A stretch of DNA of 55,395 bases from Microbacteriaceae bacterium PS02068. GTDB lineage: Bacteria; Actinomycetota; Actinomycetes; Actinomycetales; Microbacteriaceae. The notes under the pieces are model-generated. The model did no database searches. It was not told where the DNA came from and was given only the letters and a program-made list of their open reading frames with translations. Location: the NCBI GenBank assembly GCA_029959325.1, contig JASCPF010000016.1, forward strand, positions 1-55,395, given 5' to 3'. The stretch's first letter is position 1, and each line of letters opens with the position of its first letter. Below, piece after piece: positions 43,285 to 51,415 of this stretch. The position numbers were made by a program, and so were the translations under genes.

Positions 43285-44375
43285 ACCTCTCGCGCCTCTG
43301 GACCATCGCACGCCTCGAGCTGCTGCAGCGCGTCCGCGCGGTGTCGTGGTACGTGCTCCTCGGCATCTTCGGCCTGCTGCTGCTCGGCGTCACCGCGCTG
43401 GCCTTCATGGCCTACGGCGGCTGGGGCACGGGCGGTGCGAGCGTGTACTCCATCGTCGTGTACATGACGCTGCTGCTCGTGCTGCTGGTCTCGCCGACCC
43501 TGAGCGGCAACAGCATCAACGGCGATCGCGACGCGGCGACGCTCTCGCCCGTGCAGGTGACGCTGGCGACGACGGGTGAGATCCTGCTCGGCAAGTTCGT
43601 CGCCGCCTGGATCACCGGGCTGGCGTTCGTGCTGGTGGCGGCTCCCTTCCTGGTGGTCGCGACGTTCACGGGCGATGCCGACCCCCTGACGGTGATCGTC
43701 TCGCTGGTGGTGCTCGTCGTCGAGATCGGGGTGATCGCGGCGATCGGAGTCGCCCTGTCGGGCATCCTCGCGCGGCCGCTGTTCTCGGTCGCCGTCACCT
43801 ACCTCGTCGTCGCGGCGCTCGCGGTCGGCAGCCTGATCGGGTTCGGGCTGATCGGATCGGCCGTCGGCAGCGAGGCCGTGTCGAAGTCGCGCTCGGCCGC
43901 CTACGACGCGCAGGGGTACCCGGAGTGCAAGGACGGCTCGCGTGACTGCTACGGGGACACTCGCAACATGGTCTGCGACGACTGGCAGACGACGACCTAC
44001 CTGGCGCCGCGGTTCGATCGGGTGTGGTGGATGCTGGCCGCGAACCCGTTCGTGATCCTCGCCGACGCGACGCCGACCCGCTTCGACTCGTCCGGCAGCC
44101 CCGTCGACATGTTCGGATGGCTGAAGTACAGCGTGCGTTCGGCGCAAGTGCCACCGTCGCTCGAGTTCGCCTACGTCGAGTGCGATCCGAAGTACTACTC
44201 CGAGAACGGCGGGTCGGACTACACGAAACCACAGCAGGTCATCGAAGAGACGGTGCCGAGCTGGTTCGTCGGTCTCGCGGTGCAGGCCCTGCTCGCGGGG
44301 CTCCTGATCTGGTGGGCGTGGGCGCGCACGCGCACCCCGGCGCGCACTCTGCCGCCCGGCACGCGCATCGCGTGA
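43281..44375 (+). CDS. ABC-2 type export permease
   Basis: 364 residues from GTG 43281, overlapping the ATPase stop. Six membrane helices: the first is YVLLGIFGLLLLGVTALAFMAYGGW, and the block TLSPVQVTLATTGEILLGKFVAAWITGLAFVLVAAPFLVVATF contains the cytosolic coupling segment. A large extracytoplasmic domain (about residues 195-325) between helices 5 and 6 contains four cysteines (EC...DC, VC, EC) that could form disulphides, unusual for this permease type. The last helix is LAVQALLAGLLIWWAWART. It pairs with the ATPase upstream. A strong stem-loop ends the operon. Confidence 0.88.
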   Translation: MNLSRLWTIARLELLQRVRAVSWYVLLGIFGLLLLGVTALAFMAYGGWGTGGASVYSIVVYMTLLLVLLVSPTLSGNSINGDRDAATLSPVQVTLATTGEILLGKFVAAWITGLAFVLVAAPFLVVATFTGDADPLTVIVSLVVLVVEIGVIAAIGVALSGILARPLFSVAVTYLVVAALAVGSLIGFGLIGSAVGSEAVSKSRSAAYDAQGYPECKDGSRDCYGDTRNMVCDDWQTTTYLAPRFDRVWWMLAANPFVILADATPTRFDSSGSPVDMFGWLKYSVRSAQVPPSLEFAYVECDPKYYSENGGSDYTKPQQVIEETVPSWFVGLAVQALLAGLLIWWAWARTRTPARTLPPGTRIA

Positions 44376-44400
44376 CTGCGTCTCACGCCCCGTGACACTC

Positions 44401-44436
44401 GGCCCCTTCGATGAGGATCCTCTCATCGGAGGGGCC
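44401..44436 (+). terminator. Terminator of the ABC exporter operon
   Basis: Stem GGCCCCTTCGATGAG / CTCATCGGAGGGGCC (one T-G pair) with loop GATCCT, followed by TCTCTCTTCC. It starts 26 nt after the stop. Confidence 0.85.
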
Positions 44437-44532
44437 TCTCTCTTCCGTCGCCATGCAGGAGATGCATAGCCTCCTTTCAGCCACTGCCCAACCCGGCGGT
44501 GCGCCTCACCCCTCACGAAAGGTGGATCCCCC

Positions 44533-47500
44533 TTGCAACGACGCATCCTGGCGACGATCGGCGTGATCGGCGCGTTCGCGCTGACTCTCCCCGCGTCTGC
44601 CGCCCTCGCGGCGACCCCTGACGACGACCCGTCGTCGAAGTTCCTCCCCTCCTCGTCGCGCGGGGTCGTGGACTCGTCGTTCACCGCCGCCGCGATCGGC
44701 AAGGACGGGCGGGTGACGGTCGTCATCGAGATGACCGGCGACCCGGTCGCGGTCGTGCAGGCGGAAAAGGGCAGCGAGCTGAGCTCGGGGGAACGCAAAG
44801 ACGTCAAGAGCAAGCTGAAGAAGGCGCAGGACTCGATCCGCGGGTCGATCACCGGCAAGGGCGGTGAGATCCAGGCGCAGATGCAGTCGGCGTACAACGG
44901 CTTCCAGGCATCCGTTCCCGCCGACCAGCTCGATGCCGTCGCGGCACTCCCGGGCGTCGTCGCGATCCACCCCGTGCGCACGTACGCGCTCGACAACGCC
45001 GTCTCGGTGCCGTTCCTCGGGGTGCCGGAGGTGTGGCAGAACACGGGGTACACCGGCAAGAACGTCAAGGTGGCGATCATCGACACCGGCATCGACTTCA
45101 CGCACGCGACCTTCGGCGGCCCCGGCACCCCCGAGGCATACGCGGCCGCGCACGCCGCGAGCGCGCAGCCGGCCGACCCGGCCTTGTTCGGGCCGAACGC
45201 CCCGCGGGTGAAGGGCGGCGTCGACCTCGTCGGCGACGACTACAACGCCGACCCGAACAGCGCGTCATACCAACCCGTCCCGAAACCCGACACGAACCCC
45301 CTCGACTGCGAAGGGCACGGATCGCACGTCGCCGGTACGGCCGGCGGGTCGGGCGTGCTCGCCGACGGCACGGGATACACCGGGCCCTACGACAGCACGA
45401 CCCCCTCGAACACGTTCCGCGTCGGCCCGGGCGTCGCGCCGCAGGCTGACCTGTACGCGATCCGCGTGTTCGGTTGTGAAGGCTCGACCGACGTGGTCGT
45501 GCCGGCCCTCGACTGGGCGGTCGACAACGGCATGGACGTCGTCAACATGTCGCTCGGCTCGTCGTTCGGCCGCGGTGATGACCCGGATGCCGTGGCGGCG
45601 GCCAACGCCGTCGGCGCGGGCGTCGTGGTCGTGGCATCCGCCGGCAACTCGGGCCACAACCCCTACCTCACCGGTTCTCCCGGGTCGGGAGACGGCGTGA
45701 TCTCGGTATCGGCGGTCGACAGCACCGAGAGCTTCCCGGGCGCGAAGCTGTCGGTGAACGGCGCACCCGTCGAGGCGATCAACGCCAACGGTGCATCGCT
45801 CGACGGCGTCGGACCCCTGACCGTCGTACGCCTGGTCGATGACCCGGCGACGCCGGGCGAGAACGAGGCGCTCGGCTGCTCGGTTGCGGCGTACACCAAG
45901 GCGGGCGTCGTGCGGGGCGGAAACCAGCTGGCCGTCGCGACCCGCGGGACGTGCGCCCGCGTCAACCGGGCCATCTACGCGCAGCAGGCCGGCGCGGCGG
46001 CAGCCCTGCTGGTCAACAACACCCCCGACCTGCCGCCGTACGAGGGTCAGATCACCCAGAACGGCGACACGCAGGAGCCGTTCCTCGTGACGATTCCGTT
46101 CCTGGGCGTGCGGTCGACCGACGGTCCGGCGTTCGTCTCGGGCGCCACGGTGACGCTCGCGGCCGCGCAGATCAGCAACCCGGGCTTCCGTGGGTACGCG
46201 TCGTTCTCCTCGGCCGGCCCCCGGTCGGGCGACAGCGCGATCAGCCCCGACGTCGCGGCACCCGGTGTGTCGATCTCGTCGGCGGCCGTCGGCACCGGAA
46301 ACGGCGCCGCGATCCTCTCCGGCACGTCGATGGCGGCACCGCACGTCGCGGGCGTCGCGGCGCTGTCGGTGCAGGCGCACCCGAACTGGGCGGCGCCGCA
46401 GGTCGCGGCATCGCTCGTGTCCACGGCCGACCCCGACAAGGTGGCCGGTCAGAGCCTCACGCTGGGCGGCGTCGGCCTCGTCGACGCGGCGCAGGCCGTC
46501 GCCACCTCGGTGACGGCGACCGGCGACGCGTTCCGCACCGAGAGCGGCTGGGCGCGCGAGTCGGCGCTGAGCTTCGGCTTCCAGGAGTCGCCGCTGGGGT
46601 TCGGCGGGATCAAGACGGTGACGATCCGCAACGACGGCACCACGCCCGTCACCTACGCGGTGTCGACCGCGGCGTCGGCCGAGTCGATCAAGGCGAAGGT
46701 GAACCTGTCGTCGAAGTCGATCACGGTGCGCCCCGGCGGCACCGCGAAGCTGCTGCTGACCGTCGCTGCCTCGGCCAAGGACGTGCCGAGCTCGGTCGGC
46801 GGCGCCGATCAGTTCGCCTTCTCCGAGATCTCGGGTGACATCGTGCTCACCGCGCCGAACTCGACGCTGCGGGTCCCGTACCTGCTCGTGCCGCGTTCGA
46901 CGAGCACGGTCTCGACGTCCACGTCGGCGCTCTTCACGTCGAAGCAGAAGGTGGCCGATGCGACGAAGAAGATCTCGCTGTGGAACATCTTCGGCGCGCT
47001 GCCGACCTCGGGCGCCGACGTGTACACGTGGGGTCTGTCAGACGACAAGGATGCCTCGAAGCCGCTCGCCGACACCGGCTACGACCTGCGGGCCGCGGGC
47101 GTGCAGTCGTTCGGGGCGGGCGCCGATCAGCAGATGGTGTTCGCGCTCAACATGCACCACCGGTGGTCGAACGCCGCGAGCAACGAGTACGACGTGATCC
47201 TCGACACCGACCGCGATGGCACGGCCGACTGGATCGTGTTCTCGGCCGACTCGGGTTCGGTGCGTTCGTCGTCGAGCAACGGGCTGGCCGAGGTGTTCAT
47301 CGTCAACGCCAAGACCGGCGCGCTCGGCGCGAGCGGGTACCTGACGGTGGCCCCGACCGATTCGAGCACGCTGCTGCTGCCGGTGTACGCGAGCGACCTC
47401 GGCATCACGGGCGCGTTCAACTACACCGTGCAGACGTACGGCGTGAACGGCGGCACCGACGCGGCATCCGGTTGGGCGACGTACGATCCGTCCGCTCCGG

Positions 47501-47667
47501 CGATCAGCAACGGGCAGTACACCGATGTCCCGCGCTTCGGCAGCTCGTCGGTGCAGGTCGCCGTGAACGCCGCGCAGGTGGCCGCGCAGAAGCCGTTGGG
47601 CGCGATGGTGGTCGTCATGGACAACCCGTCGGGCGCAAGCGAGGCGCTGCTCGTGAAGCTGAAGTAG
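44533..47667 (+). CDS. Secreted subtilisin-like serine protease (S8) with PA insert
   Basis: 1044 residues from TTG 44533, supported by AAAGGTGG about 8 nt upstream and an immediate signal peptide (residues 1-27, ASAALAA). An I9-type propeptide spans about 55-150 (VVIEMTGDP... AVAALPGVVAIHPV). The catalytic triad is visible: Asp184 (IIDTGID), His262 (GHGSHVAG) and Ser599 (GTSMAAPHVAG), with the oxyanion Asn372 (ASAGN). A PA domain is inserted around residues 405-545. Residues 650-1044 are fibronectin-like and other beta domains, ending without a sortase or anchoring motif. It is a large extracellular protease, probably for nutrient scavenging or wall protein turnover. A terminator follows 18 nt after the stop. 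Confidence 0.95.
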   Translation: MQRRILATIGVIGAFALTLPASAALAATPDDDPSSKFLPSSSRGVVDSSFTAAAIGKDGRVTVVIEMTGDPVAVVQAEKGSELSSGERKDVKSKLKKAQDSIRGSITGKGGEIQAQMQSAYNGFQASVPADQLDAVAALPGVVAIHPVRTYALDNAVSVPFLGVPEVWQNTGYTGKNVKVAIIDTGIDFTHATFGGPGTPEAYAAAHAASAQPADPALFGPNAPRVKGGVDLVGDDYNADPNSASYQPVPKPDTNPLDCEGHGSHVAGTAGGSGVLADGTGYTGPYDSTTPSNTFRVGPGVAPQADLYAIRVFGCEGSTDVVVPALDWAVDNGMDVVNMSLGSSFGRGDDPDAVAAANAVGAGVVVVASAGNSGHNPYLTGSPGSGDGVISVSAVDSTESFPGAKLSVNGAPVEAINANGASLDGVGPLTVVRLVDDPATPGENEALGCSVAAYTKAGVVRGGNQLAVATRGTCARVNRAIYAQQAGAAAALLVNNTPDLPPYEGQITQNGDTQEPFLVTIPFLGVRSTDGPAFVSGATVTLAAAQISNPGFRGYASFSSAGPRSGDSAISPDVAAPGVSISSAAVGTGNGAAILSGTSMAAPHVAGVAALSVQAHPNWAAPQVAASLVSTADPDKVAGQSLTLGGVGLVDAAQAVATSVTATGDAFRTESGWARESALSFGFQESPLGFGGIKTVTIRNDGTTPVTYAVSTAASAESIKAKVNLSSKSITVRPGGTAKLLLTVAASAKDVPSSVGGADQFAFSEISGDIVLTAPNSTLRVPYLLVPRSTSTVSTSTSALFTSKQKVADATKKISLWNIFGALPTSGADVYTWGLSDDKDASKPLADTGYDLRAAGVQSFGAGADQQMVFALNMHHRWSNAASNEYDVILDTDRDGTADWIVFSADSGSVRSSSSNGLAEVFIVNAKTGALGASGYLTVAPTDSSTLLLPVYASDLGITGAFNYTVQTYGVNGGTDAASGWATYDPSAPAISNGQYTDVPRFGSSSVQVAVNAAQVAAQKPLGAMVVVMDNPSGASEALLVKLK

Positions 47668-47684
47668 ACCTCCCCCAGAGAGAA

Positions 47685-47720
47685 CTGCAGGGGCGGGCGC
47701 GCGAGCGCCCGCCCCTGCAG
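47685..47720. terminator. Bidirectional terminator after the subtilase
   Basis: Perfect 16-bp stem CTGCAGGGGCGGGCGC / GCGCCCGCCCCTGCAG with a GCGA loop, between the convergent subtilase and lipoprotein genes. Confidence 0.85.
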
Positions 47721-47747
47721 TGCGTCGGGGTCGTGTGAGACGCCGCG

Positions 47748-48164
47748 TCAGCGGGTGCAGAGCGCGGGCACGTCACCCGCGCCGAAGCGGTAATCGTAGG
47801 TGGTGCCGCCCGCGGTCACGACGACGCGCATGCCGTCGACCAGGGCCTGCGTGTACGACTGGCCGGGGCTGGCGCAGCCGAGCGAGCCGTCGCTGAACGT
47901 GACGGCCTCAGCCGAGACGAGCTCAGGCGCGTCGCTGATCCCTCGCTGGGAGAGGTCGGCGACCAGGGCATCCCACCGCGCTGCGGGCACCTCGGTCGGG
48001 GTGCCGGTCGGGGCGATCGCGCCCGGAGTGGTCGTCTGGAACGGCGGGCGGCTGCTCGAAGATGCAGCCGGAGTCGGGTCGGACATGGGTGCTCCCGTCG
48101 CGCAGGCGCTGAGGGTCAGCGCAGCGAAGAGAGTGACGGATGCCACAGCGAGCGTGCGCGTCAT
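47748..48164 (-). CDS. Small lipoprotein of unknown function
   Basis: 138 residues from ATG 48164, with GAGGAG about 9 nt upstream. The signal peptide ends in lipobox LSAC (Cys21). A Thr/Pro/Ser linker (to about residue 60) leads to a small domain of about 75 residues (RWDALVADLSQRGISDAPELVSAEAVTFSDGSLGCASPGQSYTQALVDGMRVVVTAGGTTYDYRFGAGDVPALC) with two cysteines. The W-x-S/T-DGSLGCxxPGxxYtQAlvdGxrvvv pattern is recurrent in Actinobacteria and is annotated only as a hypothetical lipoprotein. Position gives no clue to its role. Confidence 0.78.
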   Translation of the reverse strand: MTRTLAVASVTLFAALTLSACATGAPMSDPTPAASSSSRPPFQTTTPGAIAPTGTPTEVPAARWDALVADLSQRGISDAPELVSAEAVTFSDGSLGCASPGQSYTQALVDGMRVVVTAGGTTYDYRFGAGDVPALCTR

Positions 48165-48246
48165 GGTCGTCTCCTCGCGTGCTGATCGGATGCCCCGAGG
48201 ATAGGCCGCGATCCTGCAAATGACCGGAGAGTGCGGGCGCGCGGGG

Positions 48247-48810
48247 TCAGTCCCAGTCGAGGTAGTCCTCGATGAACCACGACGTCTCGCCCGGGTGCGT
48301 CACGGGGAACAGGTGCCCGGCGCCTTCCACCGTCTTGAGGCTCGCGATCGCGGGTGCGGATGCCACGAGCTTCTCGCTCGCCGAGAGCGGGGTCACCTCG
48401 TCGGCCGTGCCGTGGATGACGAGCACGGGGATGTCGGCGGCGAGCGGGATGTCGACGGCCGGGGGCGCCATCAGCAGCACGCCGCTCACGCGGTCGTGGT
48501 GGTCCTGGGGGACGGTACGGGCGACGGTGGCGCCGAAGCCGTGGCCACCCACCCACGCGTGGTCGAGGTCCACGGCATCCATGATGTCGACGATGCTGCG
48601 CGCGAGCTCATGGCGGTCGACGCTCTCGTCGAGGGGCGCGACGCGCACGACCCGGAAGTCTTCTTCGACGAGGATCGAGGCGAGTGTGCCGAGCGAGCCG
48701 ATGCCCTGTCCGGTCTCGGGGATGAGCACCACCGCGGGGCCGGCGCCCTCATCGATGTAGTCGATGGCGCGGCCATCCGGCTCGAACGTGTGGAGCGGTG
48801 CGGTCGTCAT
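48247..48810 (-). CDS. Alpha/beta-hydrolase-fold protein lacking the nucleophile serine
   Basis: 187 residues from ATG 48810, chosen because GGGGAG lies 10 nt upstream. ATG 48819 is too close to that site. The fold follows the short alpha/beta-hydrolase pattern: VVLIPETGQGIGSL, the nucleophile elbow region AWVGGHGFGATVARTV, PVLVIHGTADEVTPL with the triad Asp, and TVEGAGHLFPV with the triad His. Typical members read VGHSMGG at the elbow. Here it is GGHGFG, so the nucleophile position holds glycine (Gly91). It is therefore probably catalytically inactive by the usual mechanism, perhaps a binding protein. No frameshift is evident. Confidence 0.75.
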   Translation of the reverse strand: MTTAPLHTFEPDGRAIDYIDEGAGPAVVLIPETGQGIGSLGTLASILVEEDFRVVRVAPLDESVDRHELARSIVDIMDAVDLDHAWVGGHGFGATVARTVPQDHHDRVSGVLLMAPPAVDIPLAADIPVLVIHGTADEVTPLSASEKLVASAPAIASLKTVEGAGHLFPVTHPGETSWFIEDYLDWD

Positions 48811-48853
48811 GGCATCCATTCTCCCCGTCGTCGTCGGGAGCCGCCAATCCGCG

Positions 48854-49210
48854 TCAGCGGCGCGCGGCGTCGGTGCCCGGGCGGGGCACCGAGATGAGGA
48901 CGCCGGCCACGACGCACAGGGCGGAGGCGATGACATGCGCCACGAGCCACGCGACACCGGTGAACCAGAAGGGGTAGATCGGGTTCCACAGCACGGCGAT
49001 GGCGACCATCACGACGGTCCACCACCACTGCTTCGCCTGGGCCGCGAACCAGGCGATGATGAGCGCGAGGATCGCGACGATGAAGCAGATCGTGATCGCG
49101 TATTCGCTGCCGATCAGCGGGATGCCCGCGATCAGCACCGCCGCGGTCAGGATGCCGGGGACGAGCGCGTTGCGTTGACGGTCGGGCGTGGGACGAGTCG
49201 AGGATGCCAT
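48854..49210 (-). CDS. DUF6804-like small membrane protein
   Basis: 118 residues from ATG 49210. The frame continues open upstream as a long read-through, but this ATG begins the conserved part. Four membrane helices: ALVPGILTAAVLIAGIPLI, YAITICFIVAILALIIAWFAA, WWWTVVMVAIAVLWNPIYPF and VAWLVAHVIASALCVVAGVLI. The QWWWTVVMVAIAVLWNPIYPFWF motif is typical of DUF6804. Ribosome-site support is weak. Function is unknown. The gene to the right, on the same strand, is another small membrane protein 38 bp away. Confidence 0.78.
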   Translation of the reverse strand: MASSTRPTPDRQRNALVPGILTAAVLIAGIPLIGSEYAITICFIVAILALIIAWFAAQAKQWWWTVVMVAIAVLWNPIYPFWFTGVAWLVAHVIASALCVVAGVLISVPRPGTDAARR

Positions 49211-49248
49211 CAGGCATCCATTCTCTCGCGTCGCGTCGCGCCGTGCGG

Positions 49249-49608
49249 TCAGGACAGCCGATCGGGCGACGGGGGCAGGCGCAGCGGATCGTCCGGGGGA
49301 AGACCGCCGACCTGCGACGACTCGTTCGGATCGCGGTGCGGATGCCTTGGCGGCAGCCGCCCCAGCTCGATGTCGGAGTAGGGGTCGGAGGCGTAGAGCC
49401 CCGCGCCCGGGTCGGTGCTGCCCCGACGCGAGGATCGCGGGTGCGGTCCCGACAGCACCGCGATCACGACGATGACCAGCGCGCCCACCAGGAATGGGGC
49501 CCAGAAGGGGAACTGCCAGCGGGTCACCGTCGCGGTGATGTAGATCGCCAGCGCCGCGATGAGAACGGTCGCGATCGCGACCCGACGCCACCACCACGGA
49601 CGGTGCAT
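49249..49608 (-). CDS. Small two-helix membrane protein
   Basis: 119 residues from ATG 49608, 6 nt after TACCGT (49615-49620 on the minus strand), a leaderless-type start. Two membrane helices (WWRRVAIATVLIAALAIYITATV and FWAPFLVGALVIVVIAVLSG) are followed by a 55-residue hydrophilic tail rich in Pro, Asp and Arg (GSTDPGAGLYASDPYSDIELGRLPPRHPHRDPNESSQ). I do not recognise the family. The tail is probably cytosolic. It lies between the DUF6804-like gene and arr. Confidence 0.65.
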   Translation of the reverse strand: MHRPWWWRRVAIATVLIAALAIYITATVTRWQFPFWAPFLVGALVIVVIAVLSGPHPRSSRRGSTDPGAGLYASDPYSDIELGRLPPRHPHRDPNESSQVGGLPPDDPLRLPPSPDRLS

Positions 49609-49614
49609 GAGACC

Positions 49615-49620
49615 ACGGTA
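49615..49620 (-). promoter_or_regulatory. -10 box of leaderless small membrane protein gene
   Basis: TACCGT on the minus strand, 6 nt before ATG 49608. Confidence 0.4.
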
Positions 49621-49653
49621 GCGCGCCGTGCCCGGCGCCGCGACGGGTGAGCG

Positions 49654-50061
49654 TCAGTTGATGATCTCGCCGCGATTCGCCTCGATGGCGGCGATGCGGT
49701 CCCGCCATTCCTGCAGCGCCCCGGGGCTCAGTCGCGTCCACCCGTCGATCTCGCGAACCACGCGCACCGGGGCGGTGCTGCGGTACGACCTCGTCGGGTT
49801 GCCCGGGAACTTCTTGTCCGTGACGTTGGGGTCGTTCTCGAAGGATCCGGTCGGCTCGACCTCGTAGACACGCGGTTCGCCGTCGCCGGCCGCCAGTTCG
49901 GCGGCGAGGCCCGCCGGGCTCTCGAGGGCCGTGAAGTAGATGTGATTCATCACGATCTCGGGGCGGTAGTTCGAGCGGAAACCCGCCGTCAGCAGGTCGC
50001 CGGGCCGCAGATCGGCCTTGGTGCCGTGAAAGAACGGTCCGCTGTCGAGTGTGTCGGTCAT
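49654..50061 (-). CDS. arr: Arr-type NAD+:rifamycin ADP-ribosyltransferase
   Basis: 135 residues from ATG 50061, 6 nt after TACGAT, so leaderless. The frame extends upstream but GPFFHGTKADLRPGDLLTAGF is the conserved Arr N-terminus. NYRPEIVMNHIYFTALESPAGLAAELA, RVYEVEPTGSFENDPNVTDKKFPGNPTRSYRS and VRVVREIDGW match the family throughout. His12 and Tyr42 fit the NAD+-contacting residues. Arr transfers ADP-ribose to the ansa-chain hydroxyl of rifamycins and so inactivates them. Length is normal. A 14-bp inverted repeat at 50105-50138 lies upstream of the promoter. Chromosomal arr genes are common in Actinobacteria. No mobile element adjoins this one. Confidence 0.93.
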   Translation of the reverse strand: MTDTLDSGPFFHGTKADLRPGDLLTAGFRSNYRPEIVMNHIYFTALESPAGLAAELAAGDGEPRVYEVEPTGSFENDPNVTDKKFPGNPTRSYRSTAPVRVVREIDGWTRLSPGALQEWRDRIAAIEANRGEIIN

Positions 50062-50067
50062 GAGGGG

Positions 50068-50073
50068 ATCGTA
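50068..50073 (-). promoter_or_regulatory. -10 box of leaderless arr promoter
   Basis: TACGAT on the minus strand, 6 nt before ATG 50061. Confidence 0.4.
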
Positions 50074-50104
50074 ACGCCCGAGCGTCTCTCGAATCGCGTA
50101 CCCG

Positions 50105-50138
50105 GTGTCCTCCGATCGTTCCTCCGATCGGGGGACAC
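50105..50138. promoter_or_regulatory. 14-bp inverted repeat upstream of arr
   Basis: GTGTCCTCCGATCG (50105-50118), 6 nt, CGATCGGGGGACAC (50125-50138). Thirteen of 14 positions pair. It lies about 30-65 nt upstream of the arr -10 box and 112 nt before the secreted-protein gene, so it could be an operator or part of a leader of either gene. Confidence 0.5.
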
Positions 50139-50249
50139 CGGCGGCGCACGAGGCGGCGGACACTGGTCACTACCGGCGGAACCCCACCGGCGACACAGAC
50201 CCCGCGAGCCCACCCAGACCCCTGCGAGGCATATGTAAGGAGATGCACT

Positions 50250-50930
50250 ATGAACACCTCGGACACCCCCACCACGACCGACAAGAGCGCCGCGGGCAAG
50301 AAGCAGATGAGCCGCCGGCGCCTGATCGGGCTGGTCACCGCGGGAGCCCTCGCGGCCGGCCTCACGATCGGCGGAGTCGCGACCGCGTACGCCACCGAGC
50401 ACCCCGCGCAGCCTGCGCCCTCGTCGAGCCCCTCGAGTGGCGACACTCCCGCGACGGGTGGGGGAAACCACGCGGGCGGCGGCACCGGCGGCGGCGCCGG
50501 CGGCGGCGGTGGTGTCACCCCGGTGAGTGAGACGCTCACCCCCGCGGATCTCGCGCCCGTGCTGCAGAGCGCACTCGGACGGACGATGTACCCGAACGCC
50601 CGGTTCGAGCCGGTGCCCGGGACGAACATCTTCGTGCAGGGCCAGCAGGGTGGCCAGAGCGAGCAGTACATCGACGCGCACGGTGACTACGTCTCGATCG
50701 GAGTCGCGCGGGGCACCTTCTCCGGCGAGCAGTCCCAGATCGCCTCGACCGCCACGCGGCTGACCGGGTACGGATCCGCGGCCGTATACAAGGTCAACGG
50801 CGGAACGGCCAATGGCGACATCGAGATCTTCGCGAACGGCTACTGGATCTCGCTCTCGTCGAACCTGCTCACCACCCCGGGCAACGTGGCGGCCGCTGTG
50901 CAGGCGGTGCTGCAGGCGCTGCCGATGTGA
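50250..50930 (+). CDS. Secreted protein of unknown family with Gly-rich linker
   Basis: 226 residues from ATG 50250, with TAAGGAG 8 nt upstream. RRRLIGLVTAGALAAGLTIGGVATAYA is a signal or signal-anchor sequence. The RRR-L start could be Tat-like but lacks the strict twin-arginine motif. Residues 52-92 are a Ser/Pro then Gly-rich linker. The C-terminal domain (SETLTPADLAPVLQSALGRTMYPNARFEPVPGTNIFVQGQQGGQSEQYIDAHGDYVSIGVARGTFSGEQ..., ending VLQALPM) is of about 130 residues and I do not recognise it. It has no cysteine and may be all beta with a C-terminal helix. It has its own strong terminator. Confidence 0.7.
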   Translation: MNTSDTPTTTDKSAAGKKQMSRRRLIGLVTAGALAAGLTIGGVATAYATEHPAQPAPSSSPSSGDTPATGGGNHAGGGTGGGAGGGGGVTPVSETLTPADLAPVLQSALGRTMYPNARFEPVPGTNIFVQGQQGGQSEQYIDAHGDYVSIGVARGTFSGEQSQIASTATRLTGYGSAAVYKVNGGTANGDIEIFANGYWISLSSNLLTTPGNVAAAVQAVLQALPM

Positions 50931-50942
50931 CAGCCGTCGATT

Positions 50943-50985
50943 GAAGGGCCCGTCCGTCCGCGCGTGCGCACCGGGCGGGCCTTTC
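50943..50985. terminator. Terminator of the secreted protein gene
   Basis: GAAGGGCCCGTCCG ... CGGGCGGGCCTTTC forms a stem of about 12 pairs, with mismatches, around a GC-rich loop. It is 13 nt after the stop, in the gap to the convergent toxin gene. Confidence 0.65.
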
Positions 50986-50992
50986 CGCGCGT

Positions 50993-51415
50993 TTAGTCGA
51001 GCGATCGGAGCGGCAAGGGGCGGACGCCCGCTTCGGCGAGTGCGACTGCCCACGGCCCGGGCCCGAGCTTGACGATCTCTCGCCGAAGACGTTCTTCATG
51101 CCTGAGGAACAACTCGAGTTGATCATGAGGACCGAGATCCCTCTTCGCTCCGATCCATACGGAGCGGATACCGTGCTCGCGGTAGGCGATCATCTCGGCA
51201 GGGCGGGTTCGGATCCGTCGGTCTCTGGTCACGACGATGAGTCCGAGCGCACCGACGACCGGCATCCATTCGAGATCCAATGCGCCCAGAGGTACACGAG
51301 GGAGGTCCTCGTGGCCCGGATACAAGACGTCGTCGCGGCCGCTACGCCTCAGCAGTTTTCCCAAACCGAGCGCGTTCTCGTCGGTGAAGTAGACCGGCGC
51401 GAACCGCGCGGACAT
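50993..51415 (-). CDS. VapC45-like PIN-domain toxin
   Basis: 140 residues from ATG 51415, which shares one base with the antitoxin stop (TGATG). The fold is PIN-like: APVYFTDENALGLGKLL (Asp12), PLGALDLEWMPVVGALGLIVVTRDRRIRTRPAEMIAYREHGIRSVWIGAKRDL with Asp47/Glu49 and Asp65. These give the usual acidic cluster for metal-dependent RNA cleavage. The pattern agrees with the VapC45 branch rather than classical VapC. The cognate antitoxin is coded just upstream. The target RNA is unknown. Confidence 0.75.
   Translation of the reverse strand: MSARFAPVYFTDENALGLGKLLRRSGRDDVLYPGHEDLPRVPLGALDLEWMPVVGALGLIVVTRDRRIRTRPAEMIAYREHGIRSVWIGAKRDLGPHDQLELFLRHEERLRREIVKLGPGPWAVALAEAGVRPLPLRSLD

Noticed and set aside
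42666..45128. An 820-codon open frame on the minus strand across the ABC exporter and subtilase genes
   Set aside because: It is composed of antisense of two real genes and contains their terminator. Low-complexity Arg/Ser composition with no motif.
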